From Synechococcus sp. CCY 0621 (GTDB lineage: Bacteria > Cyanobacteriota > Cyanobacteriia > PCC-6307 > Cyanobiaceae): a stretch of 34,436 nucleotides of DNA. The notes beneath the pieces were generated by a model. That model did no database searches. It was not told the origin of the DNA and worked only from the letters and a program-made list of their open reading frames with translations. The translations under genes and the position numbers were made by a program. Where the stretch lies: positions 1-34,436 of the forward strand of contig NZ_JAFKRH010000019.1 in the NCBI RefSeq assembly GCF_019038465.1, given 5' to 3'. Positions 27,696 to 34,436 of this stretch are shown one piece after another (position 1 is the stretch's first letter; each line of letters opens with the position of its first letter).

Positions 27696-28724
27696 TCAGC
27701 CGACCCAGCGCAGCAGCACGCCCCGCTCGCCCAGGACGAAGCCCTTGCCGCCGGGGGCGAAGACGATCCGCGAGAAGTTGGTGGGCTGTTCGCTGCCCAC
27801 CGGATCCCGCTGCCAGCTGGCGCCGGAATCGTTGCTCACCAGCAGGGTGCCGTTGCCGCCGCCGGTCCAGATGGCGCCGCGGGGATCCCAGGCCATGTCG
27901 AGGTAGCCGTAGCCGTTGGTGATCGGGATCACGGGTTTGCTCCAGTCGCCGCTCTCGGTGGTCTCGGCGGTGCTGGGGTCACCGTCGAAGCGCAGCTGGG
28001 CACCCCGGGCCACCATCCAGAGATGGCCGTCGGGCTGGAAGCCCATCGACTGCAGCCGCTGGCTGCTGACGCGCTGATGCACCTGCCAGGCGGGCTGGCC
28101 CGGTTCCCAGGTGGCGAAGAAGTTCCCCAGGCTGCTGACGCTCACGTAGTCGCCCTCGGGGCTGCGGCGCAGGTCACGGATGGCGCCGGCGGCGTCACCC
28201 ACCAGGGCCTGCCAGCTGGAGCCGGCATCGCTGGTGCGGTACACGGCGCCCACGTTGGTGGCCAGCTCGGCGCTTTTCGGCCCCTGGGCCGTGACCAGGT
28301 ACGGCTCACCCGGGAGCTTGGTGTCGAGCAGCAGCCGGCTCCAGCTCTTGCCGGCATCGTCACTGTGCAGCAGCAGGCCCGGCTGGCCCACGATCCAGCC
28401 CTCATCGCCCCTGAAATCGATGCTGATCAGGCGGAAGTTCTCCTCCTCGGGCAGATCGAGGGCCCGCTCCTGCCAGCTGGCACCGCCGTCGTCGGTTTCC
28501 ATGATCAACCGGTTGCTGCCCACCAGGAAGCCGTGGTCGGCGTTGGTGAAGGCGACGTCGAGGGGGTTGGAGCGGGTGTCCAGGGGAACTGACTGCCAGG
28601 GGCTGGCGGCCGCCGTGGGCAGGCCCGTGGTGACGCAGCCCGTCAGACCGAAGGCGAGCACCAGCGAGAACGTCAGGGAGAGCAGGGGCCGCAGCGGGCG
28701 GAGGAAGGCCATCAGCACTGGCAT
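27696..28724 (-). CDS. ycf48: Photosystem II assembly factor Ycf48 (HCF136 homologue)
   Basis: A 342-residue beta-propeller protein with repeated strands bearing the motif D-x-G-x-S/A-W (TDDGGASWQE, SDDAGKSWSR, TSDAGSSWQA, SNDSGASWQR). The N-terminus carries a lipoprotein-like signal (SLVLAFGLTGC, lipobox Cys30), so it is probably lipid-anchored on the lumenal side of the thylakoid membrane. Ycf48 binds precursor D1 during early PSII assembly. The ATG at 28724 overlaps the last base of the rubredoxin stop (TGATG); an in-frame ATG at 28712 is an alternative. Its place between rubA and psbE is a widely conserved photosynthesis arrangement. Confidence 0.94.
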   Translation of the reverse strand: MPVLMAFLRPLRPLLSLTFSLVLAFGLTGCVTTGLPTAAASPWQSVPLDTRSNPLDVAFTNADHGFLVGSNRLIMETDDGGASWQERALDLPEEENFRLISIDFRGDEGWIVGQPGLLLHSDDAGKSWSRLLLDTKLPGEPYLVTAQGPKSAELATNVGAVYRTSDAGSSWQALVGDAAGAIRDLRRSPEGDYVSVSSLGNFFATWEPGQPAWQVHQRVSSQRLQSMGFQPDGHLWMVARGAQLRFDGDPSTAETTESGDWSKPVIPITNGYGYLDMAWDPRGAIWTGGGNGTLLVSNDSGASWQRDPVGSEQPTNFSRIVFAPGGKGFVLGERGVLLRWVG

Positions 28725-29098
28725 CAACGCAGGGAGTAAAGGGAGAGGAAGAAGGCGAACGCCAGGGCGAAACCGCCGAAGATCAGCACGTTCTTCTGGC
28801 CGGGGGTGAGGCGGTTCACCCCCAGGCCGAAGTTGAGGTTCTCCTCGAAGCCGCTGGGCTTGTTGCGAGGGCCGATGTCCTTGAAGGCGCCCACCCTGCT
28901 GCGGCAGACGGGGCAGCGGAAGCCCACGGGGTCGAGGTCGAGGAAGGAGGTGCCGGCGGGAATCGCCAGCTTCTTGACCCCTTCACCCGGGTCGTAGACG
29001 AAGCCGCAGCTGCGGCACTCGAAGCGGTGGCCGGCGGGGTCGTCGACGACGGCTTCAGGCGCCTCGATCGGCATCTCCGTGGGCGGTTCCGTGCTCAT
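28724..29098 (-). CDS. rubA: Membrane-anchored rubredoxin RubA
   Basis: This 124-residue protein has a rubredoxin domain with Cys28-x2-Cys31 ([15 protein letters not shown]) and Cys62-x2-Cys65 (FRCPVCRS), binding one iron. A linker and one C-terminal membrane helix (about 103-121, [19 protein letters not shown]) follow. Such RubA proteins are specific to oxygenic phototrophs and needed for photosystem biogenesis. ATG at 29098 ([10 protein letters not shown]) is chosen; the frame stays open upstream for 30 codons but that part is not family-like. It is the promoter-proximal gene of the rubA-ycf48-psbEFLJ set. Confidence 0.93.
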   Translation of the reverse strand: MSTEPPTEMPIEAPEAVVDDPAGHRFECRSCGFVYDPGEGVKKLAIPAGTSFLDLDPVGFRCPVCRSRVGAFKDIGPRNKPSGFEENLNFGLGVNRLTPGQKNVLIFGGFALAFAFFLSLYSLR

Positions 29099-29241
29099 CC
29101 CATGCCTGGCCGTACCTGAGGACTCTATCGAGGGTGGCTCCAGCCCCCGCGGTCCCCCCGCACGGCCTGCGCCAGCGGTCGTCGCCACGACCGCCGAACC
29201 CTGAGGCAGGTGGCAGAATGCGCGGCAGGTTGGGTCTGCCG
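29099..29241. promoter_or_regulatory. Divergent promoter region rubA / ndhC
   Basis: A 143-base gap between two divergent photosynthetic operons. On the plus strand CAGAAT at 29214-29219, 22 bases before the ndhC ATG, is a -10 candidate. No clear -35 or regulator half-sites are seen. No RNA gene is present. Confidence 0.4.
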
Positions 29242-29604
29242 ATGTTCGTGCTCTCCGGCTACGACGCCTTTCTGGGCTTCCTGCTGATTTCGGCGGCGGT
29301 CCCGGTGCTGGCGCTGGTGGCCAATAAGGTGCTGGCCCCCAAGAGCCGCCAGGGGGAGCGCCAGCTCACCTATGAATCGGGGATGGAGCCGATCGGCGGC
29401 GCCTGGATCCAGTTCAACATCCGCTACTACATGTTTGCGCTGGTCTTCGTCATCTTCGATGTCGAGACCGTGTTCCTTTACCCCTGGGCGGTGGCCTTCC
29501 ACCGGCTGGGTCTGCTGGCCTTCATCGAGGCCCTGATCTTCATCTCCATCCTGGTGCTGGCCCTGGCGTACGCCTGGCGCAAGGGCGCCCTCGAGTGGAG
29601 CTGA
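29242..29604 (+). CDS. ndhC: NDH-1 subunit 3
   Basis: A 120-residue membrane subunit of the cyanobacterial NDH-1 complex (respiration, cyclic electron flow). Three hydrophobic helices are visible: [40 protein letters not shown] and [20 protein letters not shown]. The loop [20 protein letters not shown] is the signature of subunit 3, and FDVE holds the conserved acidic pair. The ATG at 29242 ([10 protein letters not shown]) is chosen because all relatives begin there; the frame is open further upstream. It is the first gene of ndhC-ndhK-ndhJ. Confidence 0.95.
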   Translation: MFVLSGYDAFLGFLLISAAVPVLALVANKVLAPKSRQGERQLTYESGMEPIGGAWIQFNIRYYMFALVFVIFDVETVFLYPWAVAFHRLGLLAFIEALIFISILVLALAYAWRKGALEWS

Positions 29605-29617
29605 TCACACCCCCACC

Positions 29618-30361
29618 ATGACCCTCACCTCCCCTGCAGGATCCCTCTCGGTCGATGCACTGCGCGATCTGCGTGAAGCCAGCTGCGGCCCCGTGGGCGC
29701 CCCCGGTGTCACCGCCGACCTGTCCGAGAACATCATTCTCACCAGCCTCGACGACCTGCACAACTGGGCCCGGCTCAGCAGCCTCTGGCCGCTGCTCTAC
29801 GGCACGGCCTGCTGCTTCATCGAGTTCGCGGCCCTGATCGGTTCCCGTTTCGACTTCGACCGTTTCGGCCTGGTGCCCCGCTCCAGCCCCCGCCAGGCGG
29901 ATCTGCTGATCGTGGCCGGCACCGTCACGATGAAGATGGGGCCGGCGCTGGTGCGGCTCTACGAGCAGATGCCGGAGCCGAAGTACGTGATCGCCATGGG
30001 GGCCTGCACGATCACCGGCGGCATGTTCTCCGCCGATTCGACTACAGCGGTGCGCGGTGTCGACAAGCTGATCCCCGTTGATCTCTACCTGCCGGGTTGC
30101 CCACCACGGCCTGAAGCGATCTTTGATGCGGTGATCAAGCTGCGCAAGAAGGTGGGTAACGAAACCTTCGCCGAACGCGGCAACCTGCGCCCCACCCACC
30201 GCTACTGCACCATCCCCCACCAGATGAAGCGGATGGAGCCCATCGTCACCGGTGCCTACCTGCGGGCCGAAACCCAACAGGCGGCCCTCGCCGCCGCTGC
30301 CGGCCTGCCGATGGCTGCCACCGTTCCTGCCACCACCACCGCCCCTAGCACCGATGCCTGA
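29618..30361 (+). CDS. ndhK: NDH-1 subunit K (iron-sulfur cluster N2)
   Basis: A 247-residue peripheral-arm subunit that binds cluster N2. The ligands are visible: Cys65 and Cys66 ([10 protein letters not shown]), Cys130 ([12 protein letters not shown]) and Cys161 ([10 protein letters not shown]). [18 protein letters not shown] is the quinone-site neighbourhood. A C-terminal extension rich in Ala, Pro and Thr follows the conserved domain. It begins 13 bases after ndhC and is followed by ndhJ, the standard cyanobacterial order. Confidence 0.96.
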   Translation: MTLTSPAGSLSVDALRDLREASCGPVGAPGVTADLSENIILTSLDDLHNWARLSSLWPLLYGTACCFIEFAALIGSRFDFDRFGLVPRSSPRQADLLIVAGTVTMKMGPALVRLYEQMPEPKYVIAMGACTITGGMFSADSTTAVRGVDKLIPVDLYLPGCPPRPEAIFDAVIKLRKKVGNETFAERGNLRPTHRYCTIPHQMKRMEPIVTGAYLRAETQQAALAAAAGLPMAATVPATTTAPSTDA

Positions 30362-30365
30362 GGAG
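30361..30365 (+). promoter_or_regulatory. Ribosome binding site that selects the ndhJ start
   Basis: AGGAG directly after the ndhK stop lies 9 bases before the ATG at 30375. This favours that start over the in-frame ATG at 30354 that overlaps ndhK. Confidence 0.65.
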
Positions 30366-30374
30366 TCCTCGATC

Positions 30375-30911
30375 ATGACCCCTGCCACCGGTCCGGTGGG
30401 CACCTGGTTGGGCGGCCAGGGTTTCGAAGCCGCGGCGCTGGGCCCCGACCATAACGGTGTGGAGATGCTGGGGGTGGAGCCCGCTGCTTTGCCCCTGGTG
30501 GCCACCGCCCTGAAGGCCGCCGGATTCGATTATCTGCAGTGCCAGGGCGGCTATGACGAGGGACCGGGCGGGCGGCTGGTGAGCTTCTACCACCTGGTGA
30601 AGATGGCCGCGATGCTGGATCAACTGGAGGCTCTGGCCGGTGGCAACGGTCCCCTGCCGCCCGACGTGCGGCCAGAGGAAGTGCGCCTGAAGGTGTTCCT
30701 GCCCCGTGAAGGCGCGCTCACGATCCCCAGCCTCTATGGCCTGTTCCGCGGTGCCGACTGGCAGGAGCGCGAAACCTTTGACATGTTCGGCATCACTTAC
30801 GAGGGGCATCCCCATCCCAAGCGCCTGCTGATGCCGGAGGACTGGAAGGGTTATCCGCTGCGGAAGGATTATGTGCAACCGGATTTCTATGAGATGCAGG
30901 ATGCTTATTGA
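30375..30911 (+). CDS. ndhJ: NDH-1 subunit J
   Basis: A 178-residue soluble subunit, the homologue of the 30-kDa subunit of complex I. Landmarks are [63 protein letters not shown] with the invariant ERE-x-x-DMFGI pattern, and [17 protein letters not shown] at the C-terminus. The start at 30375 follows an AGGAG site; the alternative ATG at 30354 adds 7 residues. It ends the ndhCKJ cluster, and the composition changes abruptly just after its stop. Confidence 0.95.
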   Translation: MTPATGPVGTWLGGQGFEAAALGPDHNGVEMLGVEPAALPLVATALKAAGFDYLQCQGGYDEGPGGRLVSFYHLVKMAAMLDQLEALAGGNGPLPPDVRPEEVRLKVFLPREGALTIPSLYGLFRGADWQERETFDMFGITYEGHPHPKRLLMPEDWKGYPLRKDYVQPDFYEMQDAY

Positions 30912-31023
30912 GGTTTTGACGATAAAAGCATTCCCATCCTTGTGCTACTGATATCTTCACTTCCAATATGGTCTTTATTCTACGCAGCTATTCCAATCCA
31001 GAAGATGTGTTAAATATAGTCCA
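30912..31023. other. Low-GC junction after ndhJ
   Basis: This 112-base non-coding stretch is AT-rich from its first bases, in contrast to ndhJ. It contains TAAATA at 31011-31016, only 8 bases before the next start, which may be a promoter element or chance. No direct repeat, attachment site or tRNA remnant is evident. Confidence 0.5.
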
Positions 31024-32445
31024 ATGACTATTTGGCTCGACGTTACGACGATCCTTTGCTGGCACCGCCCTGCCGTTGGGGTTGTGCGTGTTGAGACTGA
31101 AGTAGCACGCTTCTTTCTTGAGAAAGAGCCCAGTTTTTATCAGTTCTGCCGATTTGCGAAGTTTCGAAATGCCTACTATCCTGTCAGAAGGGAAGAAGTT
31201 ATTGAGAAACTTGAATTTTTGGCAAATCTCATAGGATCATCGCAAGACGCTGAACAAGGACCGGTTCAGATGGCAGATGCGAATGTGTCAATTGAGGATC
31301 AGGGCATGCGTCGAATGCCCCCGCTGCGCTCATTGGCCGATAGAACCGTCAAGGCTATCAAGGCTCCAGTCGTTACCCTGGTTATCGCCACTTACGAAGG
31401 CATCCACTCGATCAAGGGCTATTTTGTAAGTCAGGGGTCCAAAGCTGCTCGAACTCTAAGGCAGTTCCTGGGCTCGCCCAGAACAACTGATTCTGAAATG
31501 GTCCAACCAGATCTCGTTTGTCCATTTCATAAGGATGATGTTTATATCTCGGTTGGGATGGACTGGGAACACAAAGACTGGACTTATTTTGAAAAACTAA
31601 GGGCTTCCCTTGACCTCAAATCCCTACTTTGCTGCTACGATCTGATTCCCATTAAGACACCTGGCTTGACAACTCAGCATGTAGCTGAGCGCTTCCCAGG
31701 CTATATATTAAGCCTTGCAAGAAGTGCTGATAAAATAATGTGCATATCCAGGACTACCAAGAGCGATCTAGATTCCTTTCTTGTCCAGTCAGGGCAGCCT
31801 GCCACTCATTCAGAGGTTTTCTACCTTGGAACCGACCTTCCTTCACATTCCGTTGACCAGTCGCCTTCTTCGGCTGCCAAAGAGGTTATTGATCACGGCA
31901 GGTTCATTATGCTTGTTTCGACAATTGAGCGTCGAAAGGGCCATGATACACTTTATCGTGCTTATCAAAGGCTGATAGATCAAGAACATTCTGAATTGCC
32001 GCTACTGGTTTTTGTTGGCATGCCAGGATGGGGTGTTGATGATCTTCTTGCCGATATAAAAATAACAAAGCGTGTGGCAAAGCACATTAGATTTCTTTCG
32101 CATGTTTCTGATGGCGACCTATCTCTGCTTTATCGCCACTGTCTTTTCACTGTATTCCCTTCTGTCTATGAAGGGTGGGGATTACCGGTCAGTGAAAGTC
32201 TGACCCATGGCAAGTTTTGCTTAGCTTCTAATGCTGCTTCAATCCCAGAAGCTGGTGGAGAGTTTTGCGAATATCTGGATCCTTGGAATGTAGCACTTTG
32301 GGTTGAGCGTCTTGCTTTCTACTTCACTCATCAAGACGTGTTGACTGTGCGAGAATCTCACATCCTCAAACACTACAAACCACATACATGGTTGGATGCT
32401 GCCTCCAACATCGTTTCCGCTGCAGAGACGATGCAGACCTCTTGA
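31024..32445 (+). CDS. Glycosyltransferase, GT4-like, in low-GC segment
   Basis: A 473-residue GT-B protein. The C-terminal domain has LVSTIERRKGHDTLYRAYQRL, then FPSVYEGWGLPVSESL with the E-x7-E pair Glu383/Glu391, and ASIPEAGGEFCEYLDPWN, all typical of mannosyl- or rhamnosyl-transferring GT4 enzymes. The N-terminal part MTIWLDVTTILCWHRPAVGVVRVETEVARF resembles acceptor domains of the large WbaZ-like class. Base composition is roughly 45% GC (one sampled line gave 43%), while the host genes around are far higher, so acquisition by transfer is likely. It converges on the next gene across a 23-base gap. Confidence 0.87.
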   Translation: MTIWLDVTTILCWHRPAVGVVRVETEVARFFLEKEPSFYQFCRFAKFRNAYYPVRREEVIEKLEFLANLIGSSQDAEQGPVQMADANVSIEDQGMRRMPPLRSLADRTVKAIKAPVVTLVIATYEGIHSIKGYFVSQGSKAARTLRQFLGSPRTTDSEMVQPDLVCPFHKDDVYISVGMDWEHKDWTYFEKLRASLDLKSLLCCYDLIPIKTPGLTTQHVAERFPGYILSLARSADKIMCISRTTKSDLDSFLVQSGQPATHSEVFYLGTDLPSHSVDQSPSSAAKEVIDHGRFIMLVSTIERRKGHDTLYRAYQRLIDQEHSELPLLVFVGMPGWGVDDLLADIKITKRVAKHIRFLSHVSDGDLSLLYRHCLFTVFPSVYEGWGLPVSESLTHGKFCLASNAASIPEAGGEFCEYLDPWNVALWVERLAFYFTHQDVLTVRESHILKHYKPHTWLDAASNIVSAAETMQTS

Positions 32446-32468
32446 AATTATGAGACTCCAGACATGAG

Positions 32469-33821
32469 TTAATCTCTTCTTTTTGCCAAGCTTTCATAAA
32501 GATCTAGCCTCTTCTTGGATCCTGCCTCTTGAGAGAAGTTATTCCTCACAAGGCTATTGGCATTGACCGCCAGCTCCGACCCAAGACTTCCCATATTGTT
32601 CAGTAGCCGTGTGAGTTGAGAAGTGAAATCACGAGCGCTATCGGCGATGAGGCAATGCACTTCGTGCTTCATCCCAATTCCCTGACAGCCAAGTGAGGTG
32701 GTGACGATGGGAGATGCGCAGATTGCTGCGGCCAGCAGCTTTGTGCGTAGACCAGCACCTATCTGAATCGGACAAATGCAGACTCTTCCCCTGATGGTTG
32801 CTGAAAGGTCATCAACGAATCCAACAAAACTTACGCCACTTATTTCAAACTTCTGCCGCTGCTCTAGGCTCCAGTCTCCAACCACCAACAATGGAGGTTT
32901 TCGGTCTTTAGGCTGGTTAGCATCCAGCTTTGGATAGACATGATCTAAAAACCATTCCAGACCCTTTTCATTTGGGCCGTGCTCACCTGAGCCGATAAAC
33001 ACAAGTTCCTTCTTCCAATCCCCTTGAGTGAGTTCTTGGGGATTGACTGGATTGATATCAAGTGGATATGTATAGGGCGAGATGATGATAGGCTTGGTTA
33101 TGCCAATTGCCTTGAGCGCGTCAGAATCCTCTTGGCTGAATACAATGATGGCATCATATTCTTGAAGAAAAGCACGTTCTACAACGCGAGTTAGTTGAGA
33201 ATGGTATTCTACAAGGAAATTATCCTTTCCGGTCGAGCCAAGGGATTGAAAGAAAGTGTCTACATAGCTTTTGTGAACTTGATGGACTATAAAGACCTTT
33301 GGTTTTGAGTGTAGCGAGAGGGATGAAATCGTCAGTAAATCAATGAAGTCTGTCTGGACAAGGTCAGCCCAGTCCAAATTTTCCCTGATTGAGTTCAAGA
33401 CCGAACTGCTGACTTCACAAAATGCAGGAAACGGGAGAGCTATTTGCTCAGGCTTGCTCTTTTCGGGGAGGGTAGGCTGAGTTGGAAGGGGAGCAATTGT
33501 GCGTATCAGCCTCTCATAGGAGAAAAGTAGCTTCCAGCCAACCCTTGCAGGAAAGCGCAGGATATAGCGTATAATGCTTGTTGACTCTTCGGACTGCTTT
33601 TCTAGGCGGTGGCATCTATCTTGATCGCATAGAATTACTTTTACATTCGACAGTCGAGCTTCGAGCTGTTTTGCATAATCTACGTCATCTTTCGTCTGCA
33701 TTCTATAAACTAGCCTGATGCTATAATGTCCTGGAATGGCTTCAAGCATCGAAAATTGTGCTGCTTTGCCGCCGCTATTTGGGGGGTAGGGAAGATAGGG
33801 GGTGGCAATTAGGATGTTCAT
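32469..33821 (-). CDS. Glycosyltransferase, GT4-like, in low-GC segment
   Basis: A 450-residue GT-B fold protein starting MNILIATPYLPYPPNSGGKA, the usual N-terminal strand and GG loop of this class. The C-terminal half has VFIGSGEHGPNEKGLEWFLDHVYPKL, VSFVGFVDDLSATI and ICPIQIGAGLRTKLLAAAICASPIVTTSLGCQGI, the pattern of the Glyco_trans_1_4 group. Sugar and acceptor are unknown. Its composition is also AT-rich, like the convergent gene upstream, and the two form one foreign-looking block. The ATG at 33821 is supported by the conserved N-terminus. Confidence 0.85.
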   Translation of the reverse strand: MNILIATPYLPYPPNSGGKAAQFSMLEAIPGHYSIRLVYRMQTKDDVDYAKQLEARLSNVKVILCDQDRCHRLEKQSEESTSIIRYILRFPARVGWKLLFSYERLIRTIAPLPTQPTLPEKSKPEQIALPFPAFCEVSSSVLNSIRENLDWADLVQTDFIDLLTISSLSLHSKPKVFIVHQVHKSYVDTFFQSLGSTGKDNFLVEYHSQLTRVVERAFLQEYDAIIVFSQEDSDALKAIGITKPIIISPYTYPLDINPVNPQELTQGDWKKELVFIGSGEHGPNEKGLEWFLDHVYPKLDANQPKDRKPPLLVVGDWSLEQRQKFEISGVSFVGFVDDLSATIRGRVCICPIQIGAGLRTKLLAAAICASPIVTTSLGCQGIGMKHEVHCLIADSARDFTSQLTRLLNNMGSLGSELAVNANSLVRNNFSQEAGSKKRLDLYESLAKRRD

Positions 33822-33866
33822 CGCTTCTAATGCTACTACTGCGTTGGTCCAAACGAGGATCCTATG

Positions 33867-33888
33867 GGCTCGACATTTCCATCGAGCC
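33867..33888. repeat. Short perfect inverted repeat near the low-GC boundary
   Basis: GGCTCGA (33867-33873) and TCGAGCC (33882-33888) form a 7-base-pair stem with an 8-base loop. No T run follows on either strand, so it is a poor intrinsic terminator. It lies 80 bases before the transposase start and could be a subterminal part of that element. Confidence 0.55.
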
Positions 33889-33967
33889 GGCCCCCCCTCT
33901 GCCAGGAAAGATGACGCCTCTCCAGTCCGTCCATTTCAACCACCAGGGGGCTTGATGGAATCGATCG

Positions 33968-34375
33968 ATGCGTCCTTACAGCGAGGCCGTCAAGGCTGAT
34001 GTTCGCCGGCGGATGGGGCCTCCCTCCCGCCAGAGCTGCACCGAGATCGCCCAGGAGCTGGGCATTCACGTGATCACGCTCTATAAATGGCGCAAGGCCT
34101 GGCGTCTGCAGGGGGAGGTGGTGCCGGCCACCCAGAAGGATCCTGAGGGTTGGGGCTCCTCCGACAAGTTCACCGTCGTGCTGGAGACCGCGGGTCTCAA
34201 CGCCACCGAACTCGGCGCCTACTGCCGCGAGCGTGGGCTGTTCCCCGAGCAGGTGGACCGCTGGCGCCAGGCCGCCCAGGATGCCAATGCCCAGCCGCTG
34301 CTGACGATGAGCGACCAGAAGGACCTCCTGGGGTTACCTCGATTCGGTGGACAAGTGTCAGGGCTCCACGGGTGA
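33968..34375 (+). pseudogene. Transposase (OrfA/helix-turn-helix type) broken by a second IS
   Basis: The frame begins MRPYSEAVKADVRRRMGPPSR and carries a helix-turn-helix (SCTEIAQELGIHVITLYKWR). DKFTVVLETAGLNATELGAYCRERGLFPEQVDRWRQAAQDANAQP is a pattern I associate with OrfA-like transposases. Family-like sequence ends at about 34328 (DQKDL). The last 15 codons to the stop at 34375 are read through the end of another element and are not part of the gene. The expected C-terminal part and any OrfB are missing from the window. GC content is back to the high level of the host. I am sure of a transposase, less so of the IS family. Confidence 0.72.
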
Positions 34376-34436
34376 GAGTGTACGGGTGTTGATGGACTGC
34401 TGCTCGTAGTCGATCGGGCTGAGGTAGCCAATCGTT
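34329..34436 (-). mobile_element. One end of an IS3-family insertion sequence (continues past the window)
   Basis: From 34329 the sequence changes to an element with a TGGGGTTACC... terminus (about 25 bases, 34329-34353) next to the 3' end of a transposase frame on the minus strand. A terminus starting with TG fits the TG...CA ends of IS3-family elements. The element is inserted inside the plus-strand transposase gene, in the codon beginning at 34328. The other end and any target duplication lie outside the window. Confidence 0.7.
34358..34436 (-). CDS. IS3-family transposase OrfB, C-terminal end (partial)
   Basis: On the minus strand the frame reads TIGYLSPIDYEQQSINTRTL then SPVEP and a stop at 34358-34360. 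The (T/S)-x-GYLSP-x-(D/E)-(Y/F)-E-x motif is the standard end of the integrase-core transposase (OrfB) of IS3 elements, just after the last catalytic region. Only about 25 residues are inside the window. The terminal repeat lies immediately beyond the stop, as expected for this family. Confidence 0.75.
   Translation of the reverse strand, partial: TIGYLSPIDYEQQSINTRTLSPVEP

Noticed and set aside
29134-29241. N-terminally extended ndhC starting at 29134
   Set aside because: The extra 36 codons are Pro/Arg-rich and lie in the divergent promoter region; all NdhC proteins start at the MFVLSGYD-like position.
32446-32468. Possible bidirectional terminator between the two convergent glycosyltransferases
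   Set aside because: The 23-base gap offers only a 4-base-pair stem around it; not enough to call a terminator.

Overview
The window comes from a high-GC unicellular picocyanobacterium of the Synechococcus/Cyanobium type. The support is direct: the photosystem II genes psbE-psbF-psbL-psbJ with ycf48 and a membrane-anchored rubredoxin, the NDH-1 genes ndhC-ndhK-ndhJ, a cyanobacterial heme oxygenase, an NADP isocitrate dehydrogenase with the cyanobacterial insert, and a PsbJ with the long N-terminus that I recall from marine picocyanobacteria. Most of the sequence is very GC-rich, and genes are tightly packed with many 1-4 bp start/stop overlaps and several non-ATG starts.

Layout. Positions 1-1918 hold the C-terminal end of an acyltransferase/SGNH protein and an aldose-epimerase-family protein. 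Positions 1897-5857 hold glcE and glcF (glycolate oxidation) on the minus strand, with a four-carbon acid sugar kinase gene on the plus strand between them. Positions 5894-8637 hold icd, a small unknown gene and heme oxygenase ho1. Positions 8678-17286 mix envelope/polysaccharide genes (three glycosyltransferases, an ABC exporter and a rhamnan-synthesis-F-like protein) with the UvrD/PcrA helicase gene. Positions 17493-20792 hold a tRNA CCA nucleotidyltransferase and a large unknown membrane protein. Positions 20767-25422 hold nucleotide-sugar genes: galE (minus) and a plus-strand set for UDP-glucose dehydrogenase, UDP-glucuronate decarboxylase and UDP-glucuronate 4-epimerase. hisS follows, and then a minus-strand photosynthesis operon rubA-ycf48-psbE-psbF-psbL-psbJ that ends in a clear intrinsic terminator. 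ndhC-ndhK-ndhJ diverge from rubA.

Right after ndhJ, composition drops sharply to well under 50% GC for about 2.9 kb (roughly 30912-33840). This stretch carries two convergent glycosyltransferase genes. It is followed by an insertion-sequence patch, where a transposase gene is broken at about 34328 by the end of a second, IS3-family element lying on the opposite strand. This is the clearest accessory region.

Taken together, the window combines core photosynthetic and central-carbon genes with a scattered but substantial toolkit for making surface polysaccharide: UDP-Gal, UDP-GlcA, UDP-Xyl and UDP-GalA supply, glycosyltransferases, an acyl-transfer protein and an exporter. I saw no tRNA, rRNA, CRISPR array or prophage. 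No gene-free gap exceeds about 210 bases. I did not find a system I can defend as wholly new; the best candidates for a closer look are in the findings.
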